Source: Nitrospirota bacterium (GTDB lineage: Bacteria > Nitrospirota > JACRHJ01). From it: DNA of 64,000 nt. The stretch covers positions 87,280-151,279 of the forward strand of contig JAJYHX010000001.1 of NCBI GenBank assembly GCA_021784575.1. The letters run 5' to 3'. Within the stretch, counting starts at the first letter, position 1. Every line of letters begins with the position of its first letter. The position numbers and the translations under genes were made by a program. Below, in pieces: positions 8,682 to 16,920 of the stretch. The notes beneath the pieces are model-generated. The model was not told the DNA's origin, did not search any database, and saw only the letters and a list, made by a program, of their open reading frames with translations.

Positions 8682-9756
8682 ACGAAAGAATCCGTTCCTC
8701 TCCGGAAAGCGCGGCGGCGGCATACCACGCCAGCGCCTCCATCTCCGCCTGTCCCGGATAAACGAGAACCGGCGCCAAAAAGGACACGCGCTCTTTTATC
8801 ATCCCGACAACCCTCCCGGAGAACGCCACTCCGCCGGTGAGGATAATCGCCGAGGCCGAGCCGCAAAGCGCCGCCGCCATCGCGCCTATTTCCTTCGACA
8901 CCTGGTATGCCATGGCGGAGAGAATCAGCGCCGCTTCCCCGTCCCCCGCGCCGATACGCCTCTCCACCTCCCGCACGTCGCTGGCGCCCGTGTATCCGGC
9001 AAGACCGCTTCCGTGTACCAGCTTTCTCTGAAGTTCCGGCTTCGTGTATTTTCCCGAATACGCCAATTCAAGCAGGTCTCCCGTAGGGAGCGCGCCGGCC
9101 CTCTGCACGGAAAAAGGCCCCATCCCCAGGAGCGCGCCCGTTACGTCGACAATCCTCCCGCGCCGTATGGCCGCGACGGTCGTCCCGCCGCCCATGTGCG
9201 CCGCTATGAAATTGACGTCCTCGATTTTTACTCCCAAATCCCGCGCCGCATGCCGGGTTTGCTCCCTGATGTTCAGGGCATGCAGGAGGCTCCGCCTTTT
9301 TATCTCCGGGACTCCGGAGACCCGCGCTATGTCGTCCATCTCGTCCACGACTACCGGGTCGGCGGTGAATGCCGGGATGCCGAAAACCCCGCTCAGTTGC
9401 AGCCCCATCAAAGGCCCCAGGCTCGAGGCGTGCTCCCGGCCCCAGATGCTCTCCGAGTTCCTCAAGTCCTCCGCCATCTCCTCCGTTACACGGTATATCC
9501 CGCTTTTTACAGGCCGCATAAGCCCGCCGCGCACGCATACGGCGTCGAGCTTGGACGGATCCACCGACCTCTCGCGCAGGGCGCGCATCAGCGTCTCCAT
9601 GCGGAATGGCATCTGGGAGGCGATATCGGGAAATTTCCGAAGCTCGCCTTCAGGATGGACTATGTCGTCCTCGAATATCTTGACCCTGTCTTTGAAGAGA
9701 GCGATTTTTGTGGACGTGGAGCCGGGGTTTATCACGAGAACGGCGAAGGATGTCAT
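8668..9756 (-). CDS. buk: Butyrate kinase
   Basis: 362 residues of the acetokinase superfamily, close to the usual 355-360 for Buk. VINPGSTSTKIALF (about residues 8-21) is the phosphate-binding motif. AAHMGGGTTVAAI, GRIVDVTGALLGMGPFSVQRAG and AIILTGGVAFSGRVVGMI follow in order. It phosphorylates butyrate or branched short-chain acids, or makes ATP in reverse, together with the overlapping ptb. The promoter at 9763-9791 places transcription initiation at the ATG, with no room for a Shine-Dalgarno. Confidence 0.93.
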   Translation of the reverse strand: MTSFAVLVINPGSTSTKIALFKDRVKIFEDDIVHPEGELRKFPDIASQMPFRMETLMRALRERSVDPSKLDAVCVRGGLMRPVKSGIYRVTEEMAEDLRNSESIWGREHASSLGPLMGLQLSGVFGIPAFTADPVVVDEMDDIARVSGVPEIKRRSLLHALNIREQTRHAARDLGVKIEDVNFIAAHMGGGTTVAAIRRGRIVDVTGALLGMGPFSVQRAGALPTGDLLELAYSGKYTKPELQRKLVHGSGLAGYTGASDVREVERRIGAGDGEAALILSAMAYQVSKEIGAMAAALCGSASAIILTGGVAFSGRVVGMIKERVSFLAPVLVYPGQAEMEALAWYAAAALSGEERILSYGQD

Positions 9757-9762
9757 GGGGCT

Positions 9763-9791
9763 ATGATAGCAGAGGGTGCTGGGATATTCAA
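9763..9791 (-). promoter_or_regulatory. Leaderless promoter of buk-ptb
   Basis: Minus strand TTGAAT (9786-9791), 17-nt spacer, TATCAT (9763-9768). The buk ATG begins at 9756, 6 nt after the -10 box. The predicted start of transcription is therefore the initiation codon itself. Confidence 0.65.
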
Positions 9792-9803
9792 GGAAGGAGG
9801 TAA

Positions 9804-9847
9804 CAAGCCTGTCATTCTTCGGCTTACGCCTCAGAATGACAGGCTTG
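9804..9847. repeat. Dispersed palindrome, TGTCATTCT...AGAATGACA type
   Basis: CAAGCCTGTCATTCT (9804-9818) is the exact inverse of AGAATGACAGGCTTG (9833-9847), a 15-bp stem with a 14-nt loop. It lies 11 nt past the stop of the haem-porin gene and may serve as its transcript end. Related elements lie at 30331-30410 and 32111-32190. Confidence 0.75.
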
Positions 9848-9858
9848 TATGTCCGCTT

Positions 9859-11196
9859 TTACAGCGCGACCTGCGCGTAGAGGTAGAGCGTGTTGTTGTG
9901 CGAGGCGTCGGTGCCGAAGCCGTCGTAGTTGTCCGACGCGCCGTTGAACTTGTTGTAGATCGTATACTGCGCGCCGAGCCGCACCGTCTCGACCGGGAAA
10001 TAATCCGCCTCGATTATGAAGCCGTTGCTGTTCGGACTGCCGGAGGCGCTCCCGGTGTACTGGGCTCCTGTGTTGTAAATCCCATTGTCGCTGCTCCCGG
10101 ATGTGTAGAACCAGCCGAGCGTCCCGCTTACGTCGCCGAACGGCAGGCCCTTGTAGCCGTACGTCCCGTTAAGCTTTATGTTGTCCGTGTGGTCGGAGGT
10201 GTTGCCCGTAAGCCCGAGCGGCGCGCTCGCGGCCCAGTCCTGGCCCTCGTGGATGTAGGTGAACCTCCCGGAGAAATAGTTATGCTGGCCCATGAACTGA
10301 TACTGGGCGTCGGCGGCAACGTCCGTGATGTGATCCGGCGAGACGTGGTCGAGTCCCGAGGGCTCGACGTCCGCATAGAGGCCGAACGTGCCGATTTCGA
10401 GGGACTGATTCGTCCAGTCGTGGTTCAGGGCGAACCGCCAGTACGGCACCGCGCCTTTCACCGTCGTGGAAGGAGGCGTGCTGCCCGCGCCGAAGGGCAT
10501 CGTTATGCTGTTCTTGGTCGTGCGGTAGACGGACGCTCCGGCGTATATCATGTCGTCGAAATATCCGTATGCGCCTATGCCGCCCACCTGCGCGCCAAGG
10601 CCGCCGATAAGCGGGCTTGCAGCCGGGGTGTTGGCGACCTCGGACGCATAGTAGGGATAGCCCCACGCCGGGGAGGTGTTCCAGACGTCCTCAAACGTGG
10701 GGTTGTTGTTTACGGTAACGCCGTAGATAAGCTCCTTGCCGCCCACCTTGAGGGTGTTTGCATACCGGACCTCGGAGCTGTCCAGGGCGATAGAATTGCC
10801 CGGCCCGTCGTATGTCGCCTGTATCATCGCGCCGAAATTGTCCCATACCCTGCCGCCGTAGAAAAAGTTCAAAGCCTGGGGGAGATTCGTCCTGTCTGTG
10901 CCGTTGTCGTTGGATGAGTCTAACGGCGCAACGCCGGTTGTCGTCTGGTCGGCGACGGTATAGGAAGCCGTTGCGAGCATTGTTACCGGGATGAAATATC
11001 TGGGTTTGTCGCTCCTTGTCTTTACATAGCCCCGGAGCTTGAAGTCGCGCCCTATAGGCGTAAGCTCCGGATAAAAGGTGTGGCAGTCCTTGCAGTCCAT
11101 CCCGGTCTGCCGGGCAAAGCTTGGCAGCGCATAGCTCCTCGTCGCGGAAAGCGACAAAAGCATCCCGAACGCCAACAACAAAATCTTTTTGCGCAT
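9859..11196 (-). CDS. Monohaem c-type cytochrome-porin fusion (Cyc2-like outer-membrane protein)
   Basis: 445 residues. A signal peptide (cleavage near SYA/LPSFA) is followed at once by a single haem-c motif CKDCH (residues 35-39) in the context PSFARQTGMDC..CHTFYPELTPIGRDFKLRGY. About 390 residues of alternating polar/aromatic strands follow, ending in the aromatic-rich YLYAQVAL, as expected of an outer-membrane beta-barrel. This architecture is that of Cyc2 and related cytochrome-porins; Cyc2 is an outer-membrane Fe(II) oxidase. Whether this copy oxidises iron is inference. The start at 11196 has GGGGAGG at good spacing; an upstream in-frame start at 11238 does not. Single gene with its own promoter, divergent from rmuC. 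Confidence 0.8.
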   Translation of the reverse strand: MRKKILLLAFGMLLSLSATRSYALPSFARQTGMDCKDCHTFYPELTPIGRDFKLRGYVKTRSDKPRYFIPVTMLATASYTVADQTTTGVAPLDSSNDNGTDRTNLPQALNFFYGGRVWDNFGAMIQATYDGPGNSIALDSSEVRYANTLKVGGKELIYGVTVNNNPTFEDVWNTSPAWGYPYYASEVANTPAASPLIGGLGAQVGGIGAYGYFDDMIYAGASVYRTTKNSITMPFGAGSTPPSTTVKGAVPYWRFALNHDWTNQSLEIGTFGLYADVEPSGLDHVSPDHITDVAADAQYQFMGQHNYFSGRFTYIHEGQDWAASAPLGLTGNTSDHTDNIKLNGTYGYKGLPFGDVSGTLGWFYTSGSSDNGIYNTGAQYTGSASGSPNSNGFIIEADYFPVETVRLGAQYTIYNKFNGASDNYDGFGTDASHNNTLYLYAQVAL

Positions 11197-11256
11197 AATC
11201 TTTTTCCTCCCCCGTTTTAAGAAAATAATTACTATCAACTAAAAAACACTCAATTT

Positions 11257-11285
11257 ATAATAACAGGTATTCCAAATACTGTCAA
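11257..11285 (-). promoter_or_regulatory. Sigma-70 promoter of the haem-porin gene, with possible operator
   Basis: Minus strand TTGACA (11280-11285), 17-nt spacer, TATTAT (11257-11262). The spacer holds an imperfect dyad, ACAGTATT-tgg-AATACCTGT, placed where a repressor would block polymerase. The dyad is only suggestive. Confidence 0.6.
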
Positions 11286-11306
11286 TCTTAGGGTGTTTTT
11301 TTATGC

Positions 11307-11335
11307 TTGCCACGGACTTCGAGGTGGTGTAGCAT
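11307..11335 (+). promoter_or_regulatory. Leaderless promoter of rmuC
   Basis: TTGCCA (11307-11312), 17-nt spacer, TAGCAT (11330-11335). The rmuC ATG begins at 11343, 7 nt after the -10 box, so the transcript would start at or next to the ATG. The GAGGTGG in the spacer is too far upstream to act as a Shine-Dalgarno. Confidence 0.5.
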
Positions 11336-11342
11336 CAGCCCA

Positions 11343-12437
11343 ATGGAAACAGTCACGCTAATCGCTTCGCTCGCTGTCCTGCTCGCCGCCGTGTTTATCC
11401 TATTGCGCCTTTCGGACAGGGTACAGGCCGAACTTAAGGCCGGACGCGAGGAGGCGTCGATGGCGAATATGGCGGCAACCGAGGCCGTCGTCAAGAGACT
11501 GGGCGAGTCCGGGAACGCAATGGAGGCGAGGATTGCCGCTCTGGAGAAGAAGACCGCAGAGTCGCTTGAGGCTATACGAGACAAGGTGGACCTACGGCTG
11601 ATGGAGATTGGAAACCAGGTGCAGGCCAAGCTCGACGAGAACATAAAGGAAGGATTCGCCCATTTCGAGAAGGTGAACGAACACCTGAAAAAGGCGGAGA
11701 GCCAGCTTGCGAGCCTTTCGGCTGTGGGTGTCTCGATAAACGAGCTAAACGGTCTTCTCAAGCTCCCGCACCTGCGCGGCGGCTTCGGCGAGGCCGCCCT
11801 TGAGCTTCTGCTCACCGAGTTCCTGCCGAAAGAACTCTACGAGCTTCAGGCCCCCATCGGCGGCAACAGGGTTGATGTCCTGGTGAAACTGCCGAACGCA
11901 GCGCTCCCCATCGACAGCAAGTTCCCGCGCGAACAGGTTCTGCCCCTGTTCGAGTCGTGCGACCAGGGGCGGCTTGCCGAGGCCAGGAAGGCGCTCTCCA
12001 CCGTCGTAAAGGCGCAGGCCAGGGACATTGCCGACAAGTATGTCCGCCCGGAGCTTGGGACGACGAACATGGCGCTGATGTTCCTGCCCTCCGAGACGCT
12101 CTACTTCGAGATTGTCCGGGACTCGGATCTCTGGGCTGCGCTAACGAAGCTCAAGGTATACCCTGTATCGCCGAACACGCTGGCCGTGACATTAAACGGT
12201 ATCCGCGTATCTTACGACTACTACGAAATGGCAAAAGGCGTGGAGAAGACCGTCGAGAACATAAGGAAGGCCAGGAAACACTTTGCCGATTTCGAGAAGA
12301 AGTTCGAAGACGTAGGCAGGTCCATCTCAAAGGCCCAGGAAGCCTACCATACCGCCTCCACGCACATTGGCCGCTACTCAAGCTCGGTTGTCCGCATAAC
12401 CGGCGAGAGCGCGGCGGAAGAGACAGCCGCCGAGTAA
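11343..12437 (+). CDS. rmuC: RmuC-family DNA recombination protein
   Basis: 364 residues. An N-terminal membrane anchor (about 2-20) is followed by a long coiled coil (about 30-135) and the RmuC nuclease-like domain. That domain contains LPHLRGGFGEAALELLL, LPIDSKFPREQ and TNMALMFLPSETLYFEIV. RmuC proteins limit recombination at inverted repeats, which may matter in this palindrome-rich genome. The ATG at 11343 was preferred because the alternative upstream start lies in the promoter. Confidence 0.92.
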   Translation: METVTLIASLAVLLAAVFILLRLSDRVQAELKAGREEASMANMAATEAVVKRLGESGNAMEARIAALEKKTAESLEAIRDKVDLRLMEIGNQVQAKLDENIKEGFAHFEKVNEHLKKAESQLASLSAVGVSINELNGLLKLPHLRGGFGEAALELLLTEFLPKELYELQAPIGGNRVDVLVKLPNAALPIDSKFPREQVLPLFESCDQGRLAEARKALSTVVKAQARDIADKYVRPELGTTNMALMFLPSETLYFEIVRDSDLWAALTKLKVYPVSPNTLAVTLNGIRVSYDYYEMAKGVEKTVENIRKARKHFADFEKKFEDVGRSISKAQEAYHTASTHIGRYSSSVVRITGESAAEETAAE

Positions 12438-12451
12438 TCGCCGCTTTGCGT

Positions 12452-12480
12452 TTGACAGTTTCGCATATGCCCGCTATATT
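12452..12480 (+). promoter_or_regulatory. Sigma-70 promoter of the TPR gene
   Basis: TTGACA (12452-12457), 17-nt spacer, TATATT (12475-12480). The leader to the ATG at 12544 is about 57 nt and includes GAGGGGTG as Shine-Dalgarno. Confidence 0.65.
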
Positions 12481-12543
12481 TAAAAGTATAGTCTTTGGAA
12501 GAGGCGCCGGGGAGATTTTTTTAATCTATGCGAGGGGTGCGTT

Positions 12544-13125
12544 ATGAGTCCGCATTTTTCAAGGAGCAGGCGTTTCAATGCGATAAGATACGTAAACGTC
12601 GTCCGGATGCTTACAAGGGAAATAGACAGCGGAAAGACCATTCCCGAGTTCTTCTACCTCCGCGGCAGGGCATACTCCCTTCTGTCGATGAACAAAAAAG
12701 CATCACTGGATTTCGAGAAGGCGAGCCGGCTTGCGCCGGGGTCGCTTAAATACAAAAAGGCGCTTGCCGCGTCGCTTCTTGTCTCGGAAGACTACCACGG
12801 CTGCCTGGAGATGTTGGAAGGCTGTCCCGACACCCCGCCTTTCATGCTTATGGAAGGCGCCTGCCTGTATAAATCCGGAAGGCCGGCGGAAGCCATAAAG
12901 AGCCTCGACCGCTACCTCGCCTTAAAGCCACTGGACTCCACGGGACACTACCAGAAGGCGCGCTGCCTGATGTCTCTTCAGAGGTTCCAGGAGGCCGAGG
13001 CGGGCTTCAGGAAATCCCTCCGTCTCGGCGGCGATGCGGTCGAGGGTCTCACCTGGCTGGCTCTCTCCACCGTCGCGCGGGAAAGAGAAGAGGGCGCCAT
13101 CCCGGATATGCCGCTCGCGGCGTAA
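12544..13125 (+). CDS. TPR-repeat protein
   Basis: 193 residues without a signal peptide. At least three TPR-like helix pairs are visible (about 38-70 FYLRGRAYSLLSMNKKASLDFEKASRLAPGS; about 104-137 MLMEGACLYKSGRPAEAIKSLDRYLALKP; about 138-170 GHYQKARCLMSLQRFQEAEAGFRKSLRLG). It is a likely cytoplasmic protein-protein adaptor; the partner is unknown. Own promoter, single gene. Confidence 0.75.
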   Translation: MSPHFSRSRRFNAIRYVNVVRMLTREIDSGKTIPEFFYLRGRAYSLLSMNKKASLDFEKASRLAPGSLKYKKALAASLLVSEDYHGCLEMLEGCPDTPPFMLMEGACLYKSGRPAEAIKSLDRYLALKPLDSTGHYQKARCLMSLQRFQEAEAGFRKSLRLGGDAVEGLTWLALSTVAREREEGAIPDMPLAA

Positions 13126-13159
13126 TTTATTACTTCTTCGGACGCTTGGTATAGCAACA

Positions 13160-13262
13160 ACTGTCATTCTCTCTGGAAGCGGGAATCCGGGAAGTTCAAA
13201 TTCCCGGGCCCTCCCGGCTTTATTCATGCCGGGACAGGCTCCGTCAGGCACGGGGTGGCAGG
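13160..13262. repeat. Degenerate dispersed repeat region
   Basis: Contains CTGTCATTCTCTCTGGAAGCGGGAATCCGGG and GCCGGGACAGGCTCCGTCAGGCAC fragments resembling the GTCATTC...GGGAATCC repeat family, in the 152-nt gap between converging genes. The copy is decayed and no gene is visible. Confidence 0.4.
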
Positions 13263-13277
13263 AAAATATCCCTTTCA

Positions 13278-14804
13278 TCAATACATGAAATCCGGGAACA
13301 ACGCCCTCTTTATCGCGTTCCAGTAATCGTTGTAGACCCACGGGAGCGCCACGGCGGGACGGTAGTCCCAAAGCTCCCAGGCCGCCTGGGCCGCCTCTTC
13401 TTCCGGGCTGACATACGGGCGATAAATAACCTCCCGGCCTTCGCCCGGCAGAAGCCCAAGGTTTAAATAGAACCGGATTAGCGCCCTCTGCCTGGCCTCG
13501 TCCGGCGGACGCGCCTCCCCGGTGGAATAATTGTCCTTGAACAGCAGGTCGTAATAACCGCCCGTCCGCACCCCCATGAATACGTTTACGGACGAATCGG
13601 ACGACGCCGCGACGGCAAATCCGGCTGGAGCCGCTTCGGACACAACAGTGCCGGAAGCCTGAGACGAACCGGCCGGAGCCGCTCCGGCGTTCATGGCAAG
13701 TTCGGCGAGGCCCCTGGGGGATGTCCCGGCGATGATCGTCGGCCCTTCGGAGAACGTAAGGTCTCCGTTCCCAAGGAGAATCGATAGCTTTCCGCCGAAG
13801 ACGCTCGCGGCGGCGATGTCGGGCTTGCCGTCTCCGTTGAAATCTCCCGCGACTATGAATTTCGGGTCGAGCCGGGAGACGATGTTGACGGGTTTTTTAA
13901 ACGTGCCGTCCCCGGCGCCGGGGAAAACGGAAATCGTGTCGGAGTTGCGGTATCCGACGGCAAGGTCGAGCTTTTTGTCCCTGTTGAAATCAGCCGCCGC
14001 GAGATATGCCGGTCCCGGGAGGGTTTTCGTTTTTCCCCCCTCGCGGAACGTCCCGTTCCCGTCTCCCAGAAACATCCGTATCGTGTTGTCCCGCTCACAT
14101 GCGACGGCTATGTCGGCTTTGCCGTCCCCGTTGAAATCTCCGACAGCGAGGCCGTCCGGTCCTTTTCCCGCGCCGAGATAAACGGGCGCGGAGAAAAGCC
14201 CGCCTCCTTCGTTTAAGATTATCGCCACGTTGTTGTCGTTGAAGTCGGATACAACGAGATCTTCCATGCCGTCTCCCGTGAAGTCCGCGCTTTCGATGCA
14301 GGCCGGGGAGGAGCCGACGGGAATCTTTATCGGCTTTCCCGGAAAGTGGCCGTGCCCGTCTCCCCTGAACACGTCCACGACATCCCCGAACCAGCACGCG
14401 ACCGCAAGGTCAATATGCCCGCCCCCGGTCGACCGGGCGCCGCCGGTGAAGTCTCCGGCTATGAGACTTACCGGGCCGGAGTCGGTCTTCAAGTCCGCAG
14501 TCTTCACGAAGTTCCCGTCGCCAAGGCCCTTGAATATCGTTATGGTGTCGCTCGCCAGGTTCGAGACGGCTATGTCGGGGCCGCGGCCGGTCGACCGGTC
14601 GTCGCCGTAGAAATCGGCGGAGACTATGGAATAAGGGAACGCGCTCAGATATAGACCGCCCGGAGGGCCGAAATAAACCGGTTTTCCCCTCGCGGGGGGC
14701 GAAGAAGGCGGATACGGGAGCGCCATGCGGGCGGCCTGAACAGGCCCGGACTGCGCCTGGACGCATACGGCGACAATCGCCGCAAATAATAAGTTTTTTA
14801 TCAC
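13278..14804 (-). CDS. Exported FG-GAP/VCBS repeat (beta-propeller) protein
   Basis: 508 residues. A signal peptide (cleavage near VQA) is followed by seven or so repeats of the type DFNGDGKPDIAVA...NTIRMFLGDGNGTF, the calcium-binding FG-GAP/VCBS blade. The last 90 residues are different, with no recognised domain. Two blades carry extra residues in the calcium loop (DFYGDDRSTGRGPDIAV and DFTGGARSTGGGHIDLAV). In both the insert RSTG is encoded by CCGGTCGACCGG. It is probably surface or periplasmic; the ligand is unknown. The promoter is the TTGACA at 14907-14912. Confidence 0.82.
   Translation of the reverse strand: MIKNLLFAAIVAVCVQAQSGPVQAARMALPYPPSSPPARGKPVYFGPPGGLYLSAFPYSIVSADFYGDDRSTGRGPDIAVSNLASDTITIFKGLGDGNFVKTADLKTDSGPVSLIAGDFTGGARSTGGGHIDLAVACWFGDVVDVFRGDGHGHFPGKPIKIPVGSSPACIESADFTGDGMEDLVVSDFNDNNVAIILNEGGGLFSAPVYLGAGKGPDGLAVGDFNGDGKADIAVACERDNTIRMFLGDGNGTFREGGKTKTLPGPAYLAAADFNRDKKLDLAVGYRNSDTISVFPGAGDGTFKKPVNIVSRLDPKFIVAGDFNGDGKPDIAAASVFGGKLSILLGNGDLTFSEGPTIIAGTSPRGLAELAMNAGAAPAGSSQASGTVVSEAAPAGFAVAASSDSSVNVFMGVRTGGYYDLLFKDNYSTGEARPPDEARQRALIRFYLNLGLLPGEGREVIYRPYVSPEEEAAQAAWELWDYRPAVALPWVYNDYWNAIKRALFPDFMY
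14425..14436. repeat. CCGGTCGACCGG palindrome in FG-GAP gene, copy 1
   Basis: Exact copy of the rsmG palindrome, encoding RSTG within the calcium loop of an FG-GAP blade. Confidence 0.6.
14587..14598. repeat. CCGGTCGACCGG palindrome in FG-GAP gene, copy 2
   Basis: A second exact copy at the equivalent loop of the neighbouring blade. It could reflect internal duplication of the blade or a second insertion. Confidence 0.6.
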
Positions 14805-14882
14805 ATGCCCTCCAAGCGCGCAGAAAACCTGGGAAACTCCTTAATACTCGGAGGGCACACGTAACACTATTCTATTTATAAT

Positions 14883-14912
14883 AAGTATTATACTTAGAAC
14901 GGATATTGTCAA
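14883..14912. promoter_or_regulatory. Divergent control region: FG-GAP promoter and palindromic operator candidate
   Basis: TTGACA on the minus strand (14907-14912) with AATACT 17 nt downstream can serve the FG-GAP gene. AAGTATTATACTT (14883-14895) is a perfect odd palindrome about 80 nt before the C-protein gene, as expected for a controller-protein operator. The binding role is inference. Confidence 0.4.
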
Positions 14913-14976
14913 ACCGGGGCAATGGGTATTATCGTCTGTGGACGGAAAGTCATCATTTCTGATAATATGCGCGTTT

Positions 14977-15216
14977 ATGGAAAAAGATAACGAGCCATCA
15001 TTAATTGCTTTAGGGGAAAAAATCCGGGCGGCAAGAAAATTTCTTGGGTGGACTCAGGAAGTTCTTGCCGATGAGGCGGGGATAGATAGAAGTTATATTG
15101 GGGGCGTTGAAAGAGGAGAAAGGAACATTTCTTTTTTAATACTCTGCCAAATTGCAAAAGCACTGAATAAAGACATTTCTTCTTTAACCAAAGGAATACC
15201 CAGGTATGAACGATGA
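14977..15216 (+). CDS. XRE-family controller (C) protein of a restriction-modification system
   Basis: 79 residues, essentially one HTH_XRE domain: LGEKIRAARKFLGWTQEVLADEAGIDRSYIGGVERGERNISFLILCQIAKALN. This is the typical size and sequence of R-M controller proteins, which delay REase expression. The start at 14977 (MEKDNEPS) gives the standard length. It overlaps the REase start by 11 nt, so the two are coupled. AT-rich relative to the flanks. Confidence 0.85.
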   Translation: MEKDNEPSLIALGEKIRAARKFLGWTQEVLADEAGIDRSYIGGVERGERNISFLILCQIAKALNKDISSLTKGIPRYER

Positions 15217-15958
15217 CGAGCTAAAACGGCTGGGACAGCAGCTGGCGGAGTATTGCGAAAAATACCTTATCCCGCTCCCTTACGTCTTTGAAATTTTAAA
15301 CGATCAAAAAGTCACCCCGATGACAAGGGGAAAGGCTATGGAGTACAATGCTTACCTGTTGTTGCGCGAAAAATTAAACGCAAGGGAATGGTCGATTGAG
15401 AAATTGAACTTGTGCGCCCAGCCCGGGCATCCTGACGAAGACATCAGTGTAACCCACAAAAGAACTGGCGTAATTTTGAAGGTCGAATCGAAAAGCGCGG
15501 TTCGCGGGTCAATGTCTTGCGGTACCCGGTCAAGGATTTGCAAGGAACCGCATTTTAATGTCAAATGCCATCGTAGCAGAAGTAATATCAAGCTTTCCGG
15601 CACATCGAACGACAGGTATAAAGAAGATGTGTTTGATATAATACTAACGAATCCGTTGAACGCCCTGTATGAAAAAGGCACGATTGGGGAATGTTTGGAA
15701 TTAATCAGAGACAGGGGAATCCTGGAGGTTTTATACAGGCATTATAACACCGAGTCGGAAAAAGAACTCTTAACGGAATGTAATCGTGATTGGCGATTTG
15801 TCGTGCCGCCGAGTATTGCCATCGATGGCTATATTCCCAGAACGCCGGTTGTTAAATTGATAAATGACACGAACTGGTTTAACATCGCGGCGCTGGAAGA
15901 CGCCATGCTGCGAATAGTAAAAGAACGGACAGGCAGGGGCAGGTTGTCAAGGCATTAA
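15206..15958 (+). CDS. Type II restriction endonuclease
   Basis: 250 residues. The pattern PDEDISVTHKRTGVILKVESK contains a PD-X(n)-ExK nuclease core (about residues 75-96). No other family feature is recognised, but the place between a C protein and an adenine methyltransferase makes restriction endonuclease the clear call. Several Cys (C71, and SCGTRSRIC, KCH) could bind metal. The recognition site cannot be read. Its end overlaps the convergent methyltransferase by 12 nt. AT-rich, hence likely acquired. Confidence 0.78.
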   Translation: MNDDELKRLGQQLAEYCEKYLIPLPYVFEILNDQKVTPMTRGKAMEYNAYLLLREKLNAREWSIEKLNLCAQPGHPDEDISVTHKRTGVILKVESKSAVRGSMSCGTRSRICKEPHFNVKCHRSRSNIKLSGTSNDRYKEDVFDIILTNPLNALYEKGTIGECLELIRDRGILEVLYRHYNTESEKELLTECNRDWRFVVPPSIAIDGYIPRTPVVKLINDTNWFNIAALEDAMLRIVKERTGRGRLSRH

Positions 15959-16792
15959 CAACAGGGTTGCCTCGGATTCGTAATTTAAAATAAAAAGCTC
16001 TCTTCCTTTATATCTTTCACCTTTTCTGTCCGTCTTTGTTTTTTGGTCGTCCGTCCTGCTGATGCAATAATTCCATTCCTTGTCATGCGTTTCTGTTGCC
16101 CAATCATAAAGCCCCCGTATCTCAGGGCTGTTATCATATGTCAGGAGAAAGCTTAGACGGCCGTTATTTCGCCTTAAAACATTATTTAATCGAATATGGT
16201 CGTTTTTTGTGAACGCACAGGTATAAAATTTATCCTGGTCGGCATTAAAATAGGGCGGGTCAATAAAAAGAAATGTGCCGTCGGGGACGTTGTCTATAAC
16301 CGTTTCGAAGTCTTTACAGCTTAGTTTAACGCCTTGCAACTTTTGAGAAGTCCTTCTTATGTTATTTGGCCAATTTTCGGGGCGCATAGAAAATTTATCC
16401 CCGTATCCCCAGTAGCAGTTTTGCATATTCATAATTCCGCTATACGAAATCCTGTTTAAGTAATACCACCTTCCCGCACGTTCAAGGTTGTTGGACGGCC
16501 TGAACTCGTTTTTATAAAAACGGTGTAAATCTTTTGAGGCTGGCAGGCCGTCAAGAAAATCAATAAGCCCTTCAGGATTGTCTCTCAACATAAAATAAAC
16601 ATTCATTAGTTCGCTATCAAGATCGTTTAATACATTTTTATAAGTTTTGGGTTTTGCAAAAAATATAGATCCGCCTCCAACAAAAGGTTCGCAATAATGG
16701 GTATGCATGGGTATGTGTTGTAAAATCAGTTTCCGGGCGTAGAACTTACCGCCTGCATAGCGGAAAGGGGAATTTATAGGTTCAAATGACAT
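15947..16792 (-). CDS. D12-class (Dam-like) adenine-N6 DNA methyltransferase
   Basis: 281 residues from the ATG at 16792 (MSFEPINSPFRYAGGK); a longer TTG-started version to 16891 adds a low-complexity extension unlike the family. Motif X/I is RYAGGKFYARKLI and YCEPFVGGGSIFF. The catalytic motif IV is FIDPPYFNADQ, followed by RLNNVLRRNNGRLSFLLTYDNSPEI. It protects host DNA from the convergent REase; the target is unknown. The convergent R/M arrangement with a C gene in front of R is a common type II layout. Confidence 0.9.
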   Translation of the reverse strand: MSFEPINSPFRYAGGKFYARKLILQHIPMHTHYCEPFVGGGSIFFAKPKTYKNVLNDLDSELMNVYFMLRDNPEGLIDFLDGLPASKDLHRFYKNEFRPSNNLERAGRWYYLNRISYSGIMNMQNCYWGYGDKFSMRPENWPNNIRRTSQKLQGVKLSCKDFETVIDNVPDGTFLFIDPPYFNADQDKFYTCAFTKNDHIRLNNVLRRNNGRLSFLLTYDNSPEIRGLYDWATETHDKEWNYCISRTDDQKTKTDRKGERYKGRELFILNYESEATLLLMP

Positions 16793-16894
16793 GAGTGAAA
16801 GGGTATCATAGTCATCATTGGTTTGTAAATAGTTTTTCTGCGTATTGCTAAAATTTTTTCGATGATGGAGCGTTCTGATTGCCAGGGGCAATAA

Positions 16895-16920
16895 AAAAAG
16901 GCGCCGGTCTGGCGCCTTGA
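16895..16920 (-). terminator. Intrinsic terminator after rpsU
   Basis: On the minus strand GGCGCC-AGACC-GGCGCC is followed by a run of seven T. It lies about 57 nt past the rpsU stop and overlaps the possible extended start of the methyltransferase, supporting the shorter start for that gene. Confidence 0.75.

Noticed and set aside
7798-10917. A very long plus-strand open frame (over 1000 codons)
   Set aside because: It lies antisense to ptb, buk and the haem-porin gene, all of which have clear family motifs. It has low-complexity Arg/Pro/Ala-rich composition and no start signals. It is a product of the strong GC bias at third codon positions.
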